Made by a program: the position numbers and the translations under genes
The notes under the pieces: generated by a model
Seen by the model: only the letters and a program-made list of their open reading frames with translations
Told to the model about the DNA's origin: nothing
Databases searched by the model: none
In this document: in pieces, positions 1 to 8,264 of the stretch
Position numbering within the stretch: position 1 is the first letter of the stretch
Layout of the letters: each line of letters starts with the position of its first letter
DNA from: Blautia sp.
Lineage (GTDB): Bacteria > Bacillota > Clostridia > Lachnospirales > Lachnospiraceae
DNA length: 64,000 bases
Reading direction: 5' to 3'
Assembly (NCBI GenBank): GCA_029257805.1
Contig: JARIAR010000025.1
Span: forward strand, 100,147-164,146

Positions 1-1
1 C

Positions 2-247
2 AGACAGACAACAGGAGGATATGCCAAAATTGCAACAGTTGCCTCTGTTGATATTCCAAAACTTGTACAGAGAAAGACCGATCATAAAATTCATTTTCAG
101 TCAATTTCTGTTGAAGAAGCACAGGAATTATATTTAAAAGAAATGGAAGAATTGGATGAAATGAGAAAACAGATACACCAGCCTTGTAAAGAAGTCCTGG
201 ATTGTCGTCTTGTGGCAAAAAGGCTGAGTCTTTTATTTAAGGATTAA
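2..247 (+). CDS. pxpC: 5-oxoprolinase subunit C / biotin-dependent carboxyltransferase family (3' end only)
   Basis: The window opens inside this gene; an open frame from base 2 ends at TAA 245-247 (81 codons). The visible part begins with [13 protein letters not shown], a stretch I recognise from the C-terminal half of the KipA/PxpC family, followed by a charged helical tail typical of the family end. PxpC works with PxpA and PxpB to open 5-oxoproline (pyroglutamate) to glutamate at the cost of ATP. It lies 19 bp before accB and in the same direction as accC and pxpA, which supports the call. The N-terminal part and presumably pxpB lie upstream, outside the window. Confidence 0.8.
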   Translation, partial: RQTTGGYAKIATVASVDIPKLVQRKTDHKIHFQSISVEEAQELYLKEMEELDEMRKQIHQPCKEVLDCRLVAKRLSLLFKD

Positions 248-266
248 GAGAAAAGGAGATATAAGA

Positions 267-701
267 ATGGATTTAGAAAAAATTGAAGGTCTTGTTAAAA
301 TTATTGAAAACTCTTCTTTAAAGCAATTTACTTACAAAGAAGGGGATATGAAGATTACTATGAGTAAATTGGATCACCCTCCTGTAGTTGCTGCAGGGAT
401 TCCTGCAAATCCTGTACAAATGCCGGTTTTGGAAGAACAGGAAGAAGAAAAAGAGGAGGAAAAACTTTTCATCACATCTCCTATTGTAGGAACTTTTTAT
501 TCTGCGCCTTCTCCGGATGCATCTGCATTTGTTAAAGTAGGGGATCAGGTGAAAAACGGACAAACCGTATGTATTCTGGAAGCAATGAAGTTGATGAATG
601 AAATTCAAAGTGAATTTGACTGTGAAATTGAGGCGGTTCTTGTAAGCAATGAGCAGAAGGTGGAATATGGACAGCCATTGTTCCGGGTAAAGAGACTGTA
701 A
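267..701 (+). CDS. accB: Biotin carboxyl carrier protein
   Basis: 144 aa, usual length for AccB. An N-terminal helix (1-35) leads to a Pro/Glu-rich linker (38-66), then the biotinyl domain (about 67-144). The EAMKLMNE motif places the biotinylated lysine at K108. The swinging biotin arm carries CO2 from biotin carboxylase to a carboxyltransferase. An AAGGAG site lies about 8 bp before ATG 267. The gene sits between pxpC and accC inside an oxoprolinase operon rather than next to fabH/fabD/accD. It may therefore serve a dedicated carboxylase coupled to PxpC-type subunits, or it may supply acetyl-CoA carboxylase; the sequence does not decide between these. Confidence 0.93.
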   Translation: MDLEKIEGLVKIIENSSLKQFTYKEGDMKITMSKLDHPPVVAAGIPANPVQMPVLEEQEEEKEEEKLFITSPIVGTFYSAPSPDASAFVKVGDQVKNGQTVCILEAMKLMNEIQSEFDCEIEAVLVSNEQKVEYGQPLFRVKRL

Positions 702-725
702 AAGCAGATAAAGGAGGCTGAAACG

Positions 726-2072
726 TTGTTTAATAAGATTTTGATTGCCAATCGCGGTGAAATTGCAGTTCGTATTATACGTGCATGCCGCAATATGGGA
801 ATTCGCAGTGTAGCAGTTTATTCTAAGGAAGATGCAAAGAGTCTTCACGTACAGCTTGCAGATCAGAGGATATGTATTGGAGAAGGACCTGCCAGAAATA
901 GTTATTTAAATATGGATAGAATTATTGCAGCTGCCAGAAATATGGGAGCAGATGCCATTCATCCAGGTTTTGGATTTTTGTCAGAAAATAGTGAATTTGT
1001 TCGTAAATGTCAGGAAAACGGAATTACTTTTATAGGTCCGGATGCCGATGTCATTGATAAGATGGGAAATAAATCTCATGCCCGAAAAACGATGATGGAA
1101 GCTGGGGTACCTGTTGTTCCGGGGACAAAGGAACCGGTGTATGATGCAGAAGTGGGAAAAGTTCTTGCAAAAGAAATCGGATATCCGGTTATGATAAAAG
1201 CATCATCCGGTGGCGGCGGAAAAGGTATGCGTGTAGCAAAAAATGAGGAAGAATTTGAATTTCAATTTAATGTTGCACAAAGAGAATCTGCGAATGCTTT
1301 TGGAGATGATACCATGTACATTGAGCGTTTCGTAGAGAATCCGCGTCATGTAGAAATTCAGATCATGGCAGATCAATATGGAAATGTAGTTGCTCTTGGG
1401 GAGAGAGATTGTTCTGTTCAGAGAAATCATCAGAAGTTAATTGAGGAATCTCCATCTCCTGCTATTACAGAAGAAATGCGGAAAGAAATGAATCACTATG
1501 CTGTACTTGCTGCAAAAACGGTAAAATATACAAATGCAGGAACAATAGAGTTCATTGTGAGTCCTCAGGGAGAATTTTTCTTCATGGAAATGAATACAAG
1601 GATTCAGGTAGAACATGGTGTGACAGAAATGGTAACCGGAACAGATCTGATTATTGAACAGATTCGAGTAGCAATGGGGGAAAAACTCAGTTTTTCTCAG
1701 GAAGATATAAAACTTTCCGGACATGCTATTGAATGCCGGATCAATGCAGAAATACCGGAAAAAAATTTCATGCCAAGTCCCGGAGTTGTACAGCATCTTC
1801 ATCTTCCGGCAGGAAATGGTGTTCGTGTGGATACAGGGCTTTACACAGGTTATAAGATTCCGTCGGAATATGATTCTATGATCGCAAAGATCATTGTACA
1901 TGCACCGGACAGAGAAGCTGCAATTCAGAAAATGCGTTCTGCTTTGGATGAAATGGTGATTCTAGGTGTTGAGACGAATTTAGATTTTCAGTATCAGATT
2001 ATGCGGAATCCTGTATTTTGTGAAGGAAAAGCAGATACCGGATTTATAGAAAAAATCATGCATATTGGATAA
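726..2072 (+). CDS. accC: Acetyl-CoA carboxylase, biotin carboxylase subunit
   Basis: 448 aa, full length. It catalyses ATP- and bicarbonate-dependent carboxylation of biotin on AccB. The N-terminal biotin carboxylase domain starts MFNKILIANRGEIAVRI. The central ATP-grasp domain shows the glycine-rich loop KASSGGGGKGMRV (about 158-170) and the EMNTRIQVEH motif; the C-terminal domain follows. The start is a TTG at 726, placed by the family N-terminus and a good AAGGAGG site at 712-718. After QVEH the usual proline is a glycine (QVEHGVTE), a mild variant. It is 24 bp downstream of accB and 23 bp upstream of pxpA. Confidence 0.95.
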   Translation: MFNKILIANRGEIAVRIIRACRNMGIRSVAVYSKEDAKSLHVQLADQRICIGEGPARNSYLNMDRIIAAARNMGADAIHPGFGFLSENSEFVRKCQENGITFIGPDADVIDKMGNKSHARKTMMEAGVPVVPGTKEPVYDAEVGKVLAKEIGYPVMIKASSGGGGKGMRVAKNEEEFEFQFNVAQRESANAFGDDTMYIERFVENPRHVEIQIMADQYGNVVALGERDCSVQRNHQKLIEESPSPAITEEMRKEMNHYAVLAAKTVKYTNAGTIEFIVSPQGEFFFMEMNTRIQVEHGVTEMVTGTDLIIEQIRVAMGEKLSFSQEDIKLSGHAIECRINAEIPEKNFMPSPGVVQHLHLPAGNGVRVDTGLYTGYKIPSEYDSMIAKIIVHAPDREAAIQKMRSALDEMVILGVETNLDFQYQIMRNPVFCEGKADTGFIEKIMHIG

Positions 2073-2095
2073 GGAAGGAAAACAGGAGGGGCCCT

Positions 2096-2863
2096 ATGTA
2101 TCGTATAGATTTAAATAGTGATCTGGGAGAAAGTTTTGGACGTTACACAATAGGAATGGATGAAAAAATAATTCCGCTTATTACGTCTGCAAATGTGGCA
2201 TGTGGATATCATGCAGCAGATCCGGTAGTAATGTCTAAAACAGTACGCAGAGCGAAAGAAGCAGGTATTCAGATAGGAGCACATCCGGGTTTTCCGGATT
2301 TAATGGGATTTGGGAGAAGAAATTTAAATGTGACTCCGGAAGAAGCAAAAGCATATGTCCTTTATCAGCTTGGTGCGCTGGATGCTTTTTGTAAAGCAGA
2401 AGGAATAAAACTTCAGCATGTAAAACCTCACGGTGCTCTTTATAATATGGCAGCGAAAGACTATGTTCTTTCCAAAAGTATTTGCGAAGCGATTTATGAA
2501 TTTGACAAGAATTTGATCGTTCTTGCTTTGTCTGGTGGAGAGCTTGCAAGAGCAGCAGCAGATATGGGACTTCGTACAGCTTTGGAAGTATTTGCAGATC
2601 GGGGATATGAAGAGGATGGAACGCTTGTAGACCGCAGAAAAGAAGGCGCAATGATCACAGATGAAGAAGAAGCCATAAAGAGAGTGATTCGTATGGTGAA
2701 AGAAAAAAAAGTGACAGCTGTTACTGGAAAAGATATTTCTATTCAGGCAGATTCTGTTTGCGTACATGGAGATGGTGAAAAAGCACTGGCTTTTGTTGAA
2801 AAGATCCGCCAGGCTTTCCAGAATGAAAACATCCAGATCGTACCGATTGATGAAATTGTATAA
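2096..2863 (+). CDS. pxpA: 5-oxoprolinase subunit A (LamB/YcsF family)
   Basis: 255 aa, normal length. The family signature is clear at the N-terminus (IDLNSDLGESFG, then the NVACGYHAADP block at about 33-43), with HPGFPD and KPHGALYN further on. PxpA is the metal-binding subunit of the ATP-dependent 5-oxoprolinase with PxpB and PxpC. ATG 2096 follows an AGGAGGGG site. It is the last gene of the pxpC-accB-accC-pxpA operon; a hairpin terminator follows at 2896-2934. Confidence 0.93.
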   Translation: MYRIDLNSDLGESFGRYTIGMDEKIIPLITSANVACGYHAADPVVMSKTVRRAKEAGIQIGAHPGFPDLMGFGRRNLNVTPEEAKAYVLYQLGALDAFCKAEGIKLQHVKPHGALYNMAAKDYVLSKSICEAIYEFDKNLIVLALSGGELARAAADMGLRTALEVFADRGYEEDGTLVDRRKEGAMITDEEEAIKRVIRMVKEKKVTAVTGKDISIQADSVCVHGDGEKALAFVEKIRQAFQNENIQIVPIDEIV

Positions 2864-2895
2864 AAATAAAAAATGAAATAAGCGGTATTAGAGAG

Positions 2896-2934
2896 AAGGC
2901 GTTGAACTATATTTGTATTTCGACGCCTTTTTTT
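2896..2934 (+). terminator. Intrinsic terminator of the pxp/acc operon
   Basis: AAGGCGT (2896-2902) pairs with ACGCCTT (2923-2929) and is followed directly by a run of T. The loop is long (20 nt), so the stem is modest, but its place 33 bp after the pxpA stop fits. Confidence 0.7.
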
Positions 2935-3019
2935 GAATTTTTATCTGTATACCATAATAATAAGATAAAACTTACAAATATAAGAAAAAAACAGAAAATA
3001 AAAAAATACACCGCAAATA

Positions 3020-3048
3020 TTGACGATATTAAAGAGATATAGTATAAT
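3020..3048 (+). promoter_or_regulatory. Consensus sigma-A promoter for the 3.3-7.2 kb island
   Basis: TTGACG at 3020-3025, a 17-bp spacer, and TATAAT at 3043-3048. It is the only clear promoter upstream of the small secreted-protein gene, ABC and lipoprotein operon, and would give a leader of about 295 nt. Confidence 0.7.
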
Positions 3049-3055
3049 TAAAATA

Positions 3056-3349
3056 CAAATAATATCAAAGATGAATTGAAGACGGATAAAATGTAATGAG
3101 TTAAAGAGCTGTTTAATAGGGATAATTTAGTTGTAATAGAAGCGTAATCGGATTTAATAAAGGGATAGCAAAAAGTAATGTCGAGTAAGATGTGGTGAGG
3201 ATAGAGAACTTTACCATATATAGTCACTTCTTATAAATGTAGGAGATGTGGAATTAGGATTATGGTTAAAAATAAAAGAGAGGAGGGGATACCAGTGCAG
3301 TTTTAATATTGGAGCGTGTGTATTAATATAATATGGGATGAAATGCTGT
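3056..3349 (+). other. Long A+T-rich leader without a recognised gene
   Basis: About 290 bp between the promoter at 3020-3048 and the ATG at 3350. I see no gene of normal size. A tiny frame at 3262-3306 (14 codons) has no convincing start signal and is probably chance. No known riboswitch core was recognised. Base composition is clearly more A+T-rich than the flanking operons. Confidence 0.4.
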
Positions 3350-3748
3350 ATGAAAAAAGTTAAAAGTGTAGTAATAGGAATATTAGTAGGTACGTTTATG
3401 TCAACAATTGCTGTTTCGGCATAAAGTAGAGAATTTACTTTTTATATGAATACATCCTACCAGAATGGAAATTATAATTGTGGGTATGTAGCATTGAAAG
3501 CTGATAATGAGCAATACGCATATATTACAGTTACAAAATTTGATAAAGTTAAAGATCCTCGTGTTTCGATGTGGGTTGCTCCGAATGGAGGTTACAGTGA
3601 ATTAACAGTGCCATGGACTTGGACATCTACTGCACCAAGAAAAAAATTGGGATATAGAAGTTGGCATGGTGCAGGTAGTCGCCATCAACTTTGTGCAGAA
3701 CAGTTTTATTCAGGAAGTGTTGTGATAGGCAGAAAATGGACACCGTAA
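3350..3748 (+). pseudogene. Small secreted protein (DUF2712-like), interrupted by a stop after the signal peptide
   Basis: ATG 3350 opens a frame encoding a clean signal peptide: KK at the start, a hydrophobic core, and TIAVSA at the end (24 codons). The next codon is TAA at 3422-3424. The same frame then continues for 108 codons to 3748 without another stop, giving an aromatic-rich mature-type domain with two cysteines and an ending (LCAEQF...VIGRKW) that resembles DUF2712 secreted proteins. A restart at ATG 3446 would lack the signal peptide and has no ribosome site. The product is most likely lost by a nonsense change; readthrough or a sequencing error is possible. It lies directly upstream of a lipoprotein and ABC operon. 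The family link is from memory of the pattern and is tentative. Confidence 0.55.
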
Positions 3749-3786
3749 AATCAATAAAATAAATATTTTTATTATATCTTAAAGTG

Positions 3787-3824
3787 AAGTATGCTGCCTA
3801 AAGTTTGTAGGCAGCATACTTTTA
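3787..3824 (+). terminator. Perfect 14-bp hairpin after the small secreted-protein gene
   Basis: AAGTATGCTGCCTA (3787-3800) pairs perfectly with 3808-3821 around a 7-nt loop. The following T tract is short (TTTAT), so it may act as a partial terminator or an RNA-stability element that separates the small-protein transcript from the downstream lipoprotein and ABC genes. Confidence 0.7.
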
Positions 3825-3863
3825 TAACCATACCTGAAATTGCATAAAAATGAGGGGTGCAGA

Positions 3864-4961
3864 ATGAAAAATGTTTTATTTATGTTCATTATGATTTGTA
3901 CAGTTGTTTTAGCAGGATGTAAAAATAAGGAGCTTGCTTCTTCACAGACAGCTGAGAAGAAGGTTGAAAAGTTTCCAGAAACAATTGAAAGAAATTTAGC
4001 AGAAAATATTAATATTAATGCGAAATGTGTATATCCGGATAAATGTAAATACGGAAATGCAATGAAGGCTAAGTTGGGAAAAAATTTTTTTTGGGATAAA
4101 AAGGATGAAATAGCAAAATTATGTTTTGGTAATCGGGAAATTGAAGAGAGATATGAAAATGATTATGGTGATGTGCAAGAGATAAACTTTTTGACGGATG
4201 ATGCTCAAACTGTGTTACAGATTTCTTCTAATAATTATTTGACATATACAACGCAGAAGGCTCTTGATATACAAAATGTTATTAGTACAGACAGTAGATA
4301 TGATGGTTATAATGGTGATAGATACCAGAATATTTCAGATTTATCTTTTATGACTCAGGATGAAGCATGGTCAAACATACAGGGGTTCTTGGGGAAACTT
4401 GGTATTGAATGTTCTGAATCATATAAATGCTATGTCATGGAGCATAATGTGATGGAAGAAGAACAGAAGAAAATCATATCGCGAGAAGAAGAATTAGGAG
4501 AGAAAATACCAGATAAAGAAAAGCAGTGGTCTGCAGATGATGATTGTTATTATTTTATGACTTATATTTCCTGGGAAGGGGTTCCTGTGTTACCTTTCAT
4601 ACAAGGGGAGGGTACAGATGAAGACAATGTAACTGTTATATATAATAGAGATGGAATAATAGGATTAAATATTGATGGATATTTTTCTTTAGAATATGAA
4701 GAGGATATTAAAATTCAATCTCCGGAAAATGTTGTTGAAAAAATCAAAAGTTTTTTAGAGAAGATTATCTCACAAGATTTTTATGAAGTTAAAAAAATAA
4801 CTCTGTGCCAAAAGGTAACGGGAATTGATTTTGATAAGCGAAAAGCAGAGATTGTACCCGTTTGGGAATGTAGAATAGCTATAAAAACACCAGATGAAGA
4901 GAATATGTCTTACATACAAAAAATTTATTTTAATGCTGAAACCTTAGAAATTGTACAATAG
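3864..4961 (+). CDS. Putative lipoprotein of an ABC transporter operon
   Basis: 365 aa from ATG 3864, chosen over an upstream TTG (3840) because an AGGGG site precedes it and the signal peptide then starts properly. The lipobox is VVLAGC, so the protein should be lipid-anchored outside the membrane. The rest is acidic and soluble with no domain I recognise. It is 13 bp upstream of two membrane genes and an ABC ATPase, all in one direction. This makes it a likely accessory or sensor protein of that transporter; this role is inference. Confidence 0.7.
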   Translation: MKNVLFMFIMICTVVLAGCKNKELASSQTAEKKVEKFPETIERNLAENININAKCVYPDKCKYGNAMKAKLGKNFFWDKKDEIAKLCFGNREIEERYENDYGDVQEINFLTDDAQTVLQISSNNYLTYTTQKALDIQNVISTDSRYDGYNGDRYQNISDLSFMTQDEAWSNIQGFLGKLGIECSESYKCYVMEHNVMEEEQKKIISREEELGEKIPDKEKQWSADDDCYYFMTYISWEGVPVLPFIQGEGTDEDNVTVIYNRDGIIGLNIDGYFSLEYEEDIKIQSPENVVEKIKSFLEKIISQDFYEVKKITLCQKVTGIDFDKRKAEIVPVWECRIAIKTPDEENMSYIQKIYFNAETLEIVQ

Positions 4962-4974
4962 TAAGAGGTATTAA

Positions 4975-5751
4975 ATGTTAAAAAAAACAATGAAAATCGA
5001 TTTGGTGAGAGCAGTATGTAGTTTTAGATTTTTCATATCTGTTTTTATAATGTTTTTGGTATGGTATCTTAATAGTAAAAGGTTTGGAATTAAAGAAGAT
5101 ATTTTATACTTATTTATAAATGTATGGGGGCGTTCTACTACACCTTTATTAGCAATTGTAGTATCATCTTTTGGCTATGTTGCTTCATATAGTGAAGATG
5201 TAGAAAACCATTTTTTAAAATATTCTTTGTTGCGAATAGGAATTAAAAGATACATTATTTCAAAAATAATTATTTGTTTTTTCACTTCTTTTTTAATTAT
5301 CACATTGGGAACAGCACTCTTTTTATTTAGCCAAAGCTACTCTTTACCGTTAGTGGCGGATCATAGCATAACGGTCGCAAATTTTGCACCGGTAAGTTGT
5401 TTTGGAAACTTAATTTCTTCGCATGCTTTTTTATTTATACTTTTACAATTGTTTTTGTTTGGTTTGCTTTGTGGAGGAATGTCTGTATTAGCTTTGGCAT
5501 TTTCTACATTTGTAAAAAATTCTTATGGTGTATTTGTGATTCCCTTTTTATTGCATTATACTTTTTTTTATTTATTTTCTCAAATAGCTAATAAACATCC
5601 TATTTTTGATATAGAGAATGTTTATAGTTGTTTTGTAACGGATACGAATAATGCTGCACTTTTTTTATTGTATGCATTATTTGTAACATTATTGTTTGTA
5701 TCTGTTAGTTTTGGGATTATGTATAAAAAAATAAAGGGAGACTTTTCATGA
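4975..5751 (+). CDS. ABC-2-type transporter membrane protein (first)
   Basis: 258 aa, very hydrophobic, with roughly six membrane segments (near 17-35, 55-75, 100-120, 160-190, 195-215 and 225-250). I recognise no substrate-specific motif. The gene overlaps the next membrane gene by 4 bp (ATGA), and an ABC ATPase closes the operon, so it is very likely a permease subunit. GAGG lies 6 bp before the ATG. Codon use is strongly A+T-biased compared with the genes on either side of the island. Confidence 0.7.
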   Translation: MLKKTMKIDLVRAVCSFRFFISVFIMFLVWYLNSKRFGIKEDILYLFINVWGRSTTPLLAIVVSSFGYVASYSEDVENHFLKYSLLRIGIKRYIISKIIICFFTSFLIITLGTALFLFSQSYSLPLVADHSITVANFAPVSCFGNLISSHAFLFILLQLFLFGLLCGGMSVLALAFSTFVKNSYGVFVIPFLLHYTFFYLFSQIANKHPIFDIENVYSCFVTDTNNAALFLLYALFVTLLFVSVSFGIMYKKIKGDFS

Positions 5752-6593
5752 AAGTATTTATAAAAATTATACGAATTTGCCAATATCAATTACGTATATT
5801 AAGTAGAAATTATAAAATATTTACAATTCCTGTATGTATGACGATTTTTATGTGGAATGCCCTAAATCCATTTAGGAATTTTTTGATTTCAGTAAATGAA
5901 AAAGCCACTCCGTTTTTATTCCCATTTTTATTTAGTAATAAATATCTTGCAGCTTTAATGTTTACCGGAGTGGTACTTTTTTTTATAGATGCACCGTTTT
6001 ATGATAAACATCAATTGTTTGTTGTTATGAGGAGTGGAAAGGAAAAATGGATTTTAGGACAGGCATTGTATATTGTATCAGTAAGTGTTTTGTATATGAT
6101 TTTTTTGGTGATTATGAGTGTTATTATTCTGATACCACATATAATGTTTGGGAAAGATTGGGGCAGGATATGGACCACATTGGCGGTGACAGATGCTACA
6201 TATGATATGGGAACACCCTTTAATGTGTCAGGAAAAATTTTATTTACATATAGACCAATTCAAGCAATAATGATTGTTTTTGGATTAGGGATTTTAATTT
6301 GTGCTTTTTATGGATTTTTTATGTGGTGTTTGAATTTGTTTTTTGGAAAAATTATTAGTTTGTCCGTTACTCTTGCTTCTATTATTCTTGTGATAAGAAT
6401 ACAATACTTTCCGGCTTGGGTTATGTATGTAGTACCTAGTGCTTGGGCTGATTTGAGTGTACTATCAGAATATGCTTTTCATAAGATTTCAATTTTCAGG
6501 GCTGCTATAATACTTATATTGGCTATTTTGTGTTTAGGGATTATTTCTTTTTATAAAACATTACATAGCGATATTGCAAGGGGAGAAAATTAA
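5748..6593 (+). CDS. ABC-2-type transporter membrane protein (second)
   Basis: 281 aa with about six hydrophobic segments, after an N-terminal basic stretch. It starts inside the stop of the previous gene (4-bp overlap), which points to translational coupling and a heteromeric permease. No recognisable substrate motif. It lies immediately before the ATPase gene. The substrate is unknown; peptide or antimicrobial export or immunity is a reasonable guess from the small secreted-protein gene upstream. Confidence 0.7.
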   Translation: MKVFIKIIRICQYQLRILSRNYKIFTIPVCMTIFMWNALNPFRNFLISVNEKATPFLFPFLFSNKYLAALMFTGVVLFFIDAPFYDKHQLFVVMRSGKEKWILGQALYIVSVSVLYMIFLVIMSVIILIPHIMFGKDWGRIWTTLAVTDATYDMGTPFNVSGKILFTYRPIQAIMIVFGLGILICAFYGFFMWCLNLFFGKIISLSVTLASIILVIRIQYFPAWVMYVVPSAWADLSVLSEYAFHKISIFRAAIILILAILCLGIISFYKTLHSDIARGEN

Positions 6594-6594
6594 T

Positions 6595-7209
6595 ATGAAT
6601 GAAATTGTAATTTCTGTTGATAATATTGTGAAAAGATTTGGAAATGAGGAAGTGCTAAAAAATGTTTCTCTTCAGGTTGAAAAGGGAAAAATTTATGGGA
6701 TTATCGGTAGAAATGGATCTGGAAAAACTGTGCTATTTAAATGTATATGTGGACTATTGCAAATAGATTCAGGAACAATTAAAGTGGAAAAGAGCCAAAT
6801 AGGTGCTATTATAGAAGAACCTGGATTTTTAAAACAATATTCAGGGGAAAAAAATCTTTATTTCTTAGCGGGATTAACAGATAAAAAAAATAAAGATATA
6901 AAAGAGGTGTTAAAAACAGTAGGATTGGAAGATGCGGGAAAAAAGAAAGTAGGAAAGTACTCTATGGGAATGCGTCAAAGATTAGGTATTGCGCAGGCAA
7001 TTATGGAAGATCAAAGTATTCTTATATTAGATGAACCCATGAATGGCTTAGATAATGAAGGGGTACAAGAAATGAGACGTCTGTTTGGTGAATTAAAACA
7101 GCAAGGTAAGACGATACTTCTTGCTAGTCATAACAGAGATGATATAGAAATCCTTTGTGACCATGTATATAAAATGGATCATGGCATATTAACCCCGAAA
7201 ACTAATTAA
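6595..7209 (+). CDS. ABC transporter ATP-binding protein
   Basis: 204 aa from ATG 6595, which has AAGGGGAG about 9 bp upstream; a TTG at 6574 would add 7 residues without a ribosome site. Walker A is GRNGSGKT, the signature is YSMGMRQR (a MGMRQR variant of LSGGQ common in ABC-2/lantibiotic-immunity ATPases), and Walker B is ILILDEP followed by the D-loop NGLD. It should power the two membrane proteins upstream. It is the last gene of the operon, followed by a bidirectional terminator. Confidence 0.9.
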   Translation: MNEIVISVDNIVKRFGNEEVLKNVSLQVEKGKIYGIIGRNGSGKTVLFKCICGLLQIDSGTIKVEKSQIGAIIEEPGFLKQYSGEKNLYFLAGLTDKKNKDIKEVLKTVGLEDAGKKKVGKYSMGMRQRLGIAQAIMEDQSILILDEPMNGLDNEGVQEMRRLFGELKQQGKTILLASHNRDDIEILCDHVYKMDHGILTPKTN

Positions 7210-7258
7210 GTGTTGCTGCTAAGGAAACGGTGATATAATAATATATATTTAGATAAAA

Positions 7259-7304
7259 AACAGGAGAATATCCCAAAATAAAAGGATAATCTCCTGTTTT
7301 TTTA
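7259..7304. terminator. Bidirectional terminator between the ABC operon and rfbD
   Basis: A 15-bp stem with one mismatch (7259-7273 with 7284-7298). It is followed by a T run on the + strand and preceded by an A run, so it can stop both the ABC operon and the converging rfb operon. Confidence 0.85.
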
Positions 7305-7309
7305 CAAGA

Positions 7310-8251
7310 TCAAAATTCAATTTCATTCAGATAACGGGCCAGAGCATCCTGCCAGGTTGGAAGAGGCGTGAAACCGTTTTCTGTAAGTTTGCTTCTGTCA
7401 AGCCGGCTGTTAAACGGGCGTACTGCCTTGGAAATACCATATTCAGCAGTAGTAACAGGAGCAATCGTAAGATGTTCGCTGTTATATTCCGGGTGCCCAA
7501 GTGCAGCTGCCTGACGGAAAATTTCACAGGCAAAGTCATACCAGCTAATGTATCCGCCCTCATTTGTAGCATGGTAATATCCATACTTTTCAGTTTCAAT
7601 CATATCTACTAAAAGATATGCCAGATCCAGAGTATAGGTAGGGGTTCCAATCTGATCGTTTACAACTGTAAGACGGTCATGATTTTTTCCTACTTTAAGC
7701 ATGGTTTTAATAAAGTTGTTTCCGCTTTTTCCAAATACCCATGCGATTCGTACAATGAAAAATTTTTCCAGAGCTTCTGAAACAGCAAGTTCTCCTTCAA
7801 GTTTTGTTTCTCCATATACGTTGAGGGGTTTATAATCTTTACAGTCTGCTTTCCATGGTTCGGTTCCCTGACCGTCAAATACATAGTCTGTGCTGATATA
7901 AACCATTTTGCATCCAAGTACTTTACAAATATTTGCGATATTTTTTGTGCCATCAGCATTAATGGAACGAACTTTGTCTTTTTTATCTTCATCTTCTGCA
8001 AGATCTACAGCAGTCCATGCAGCACAATGAATGACAACGTCTGGTTTTACTTCTTTCAGAATGCGTTCTACAGCAGAAGCATTTGTAATATCAAGAGACA
8101 TATAAGGCATTTTTGTTACAGCAGTTCCGTCTTGTATTCCCTGATATGTTTCTGCAAGATCGCTTCCAATTCCTTCATATCCACGATTGGAAAGTTCGTT
8201 CATAACATCATGTCCAAGTTGTCCGGCAACACCTGTTACAAATACTTTCAT
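7310..8251 (-). CDS. rfbD: dTDP-4-dehydrorhamnose reductase
   Basis: 313 aa from ATG at 8251, preceded by GGGAGG. An upstream extension to 8449 overlaps rfbB and is not used. An N-terminal Rossmann motif (VTGVAGQLGHDV) binds NAD(P)H, and YGETK supplies the catalytic Tyr and Lys. It reduces dTDP-4-keto-6-deoxy-sugar to dTDP-L-rhamnose for cell-wall polysaccharide. It is 13 bp downstream of rfbB. The 3,5-epimerase gene rfbC that normally supplies its substrate is not in the window. Confidence 0.93.
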   Translation of the reverse strand: MKVFVTGVAGQLGHDVMNELSNRGYEGIGSDLAETYQGIQDGTAVTKMPYMSLDITNASAVERILKEVKPDVVIHCAAWTAVDLAEDEDKKDKVRSINADGTKNIANICKVLGCKMVYISTDYVFDGQGTEPWKADCKDYKPLNVYGETKLEGELAVSEALEKFFIVRIAWVFGKSGNNFIKTMLKVGKNHDRLTVVNDQIGTPTYTLDLAYLLVDMIETEKYGYYHATNEGGYISWYDFACEIFRQAAALGHPEYNSEHLTIAPVTTAEYGISKAVRPFNSRLDRSKLTENGFTPLPTWQDALARYLNEIEF

Positions 8252-8264
8252 ATGCGTGCCTCCC

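Noticed and set aside
318..848. 176-codon frame on the - strand over accB/accC
   Set aside because: Mirror of strongly coding DNA; Cys/Phe/Leu-rich shadow composition and no start signals.
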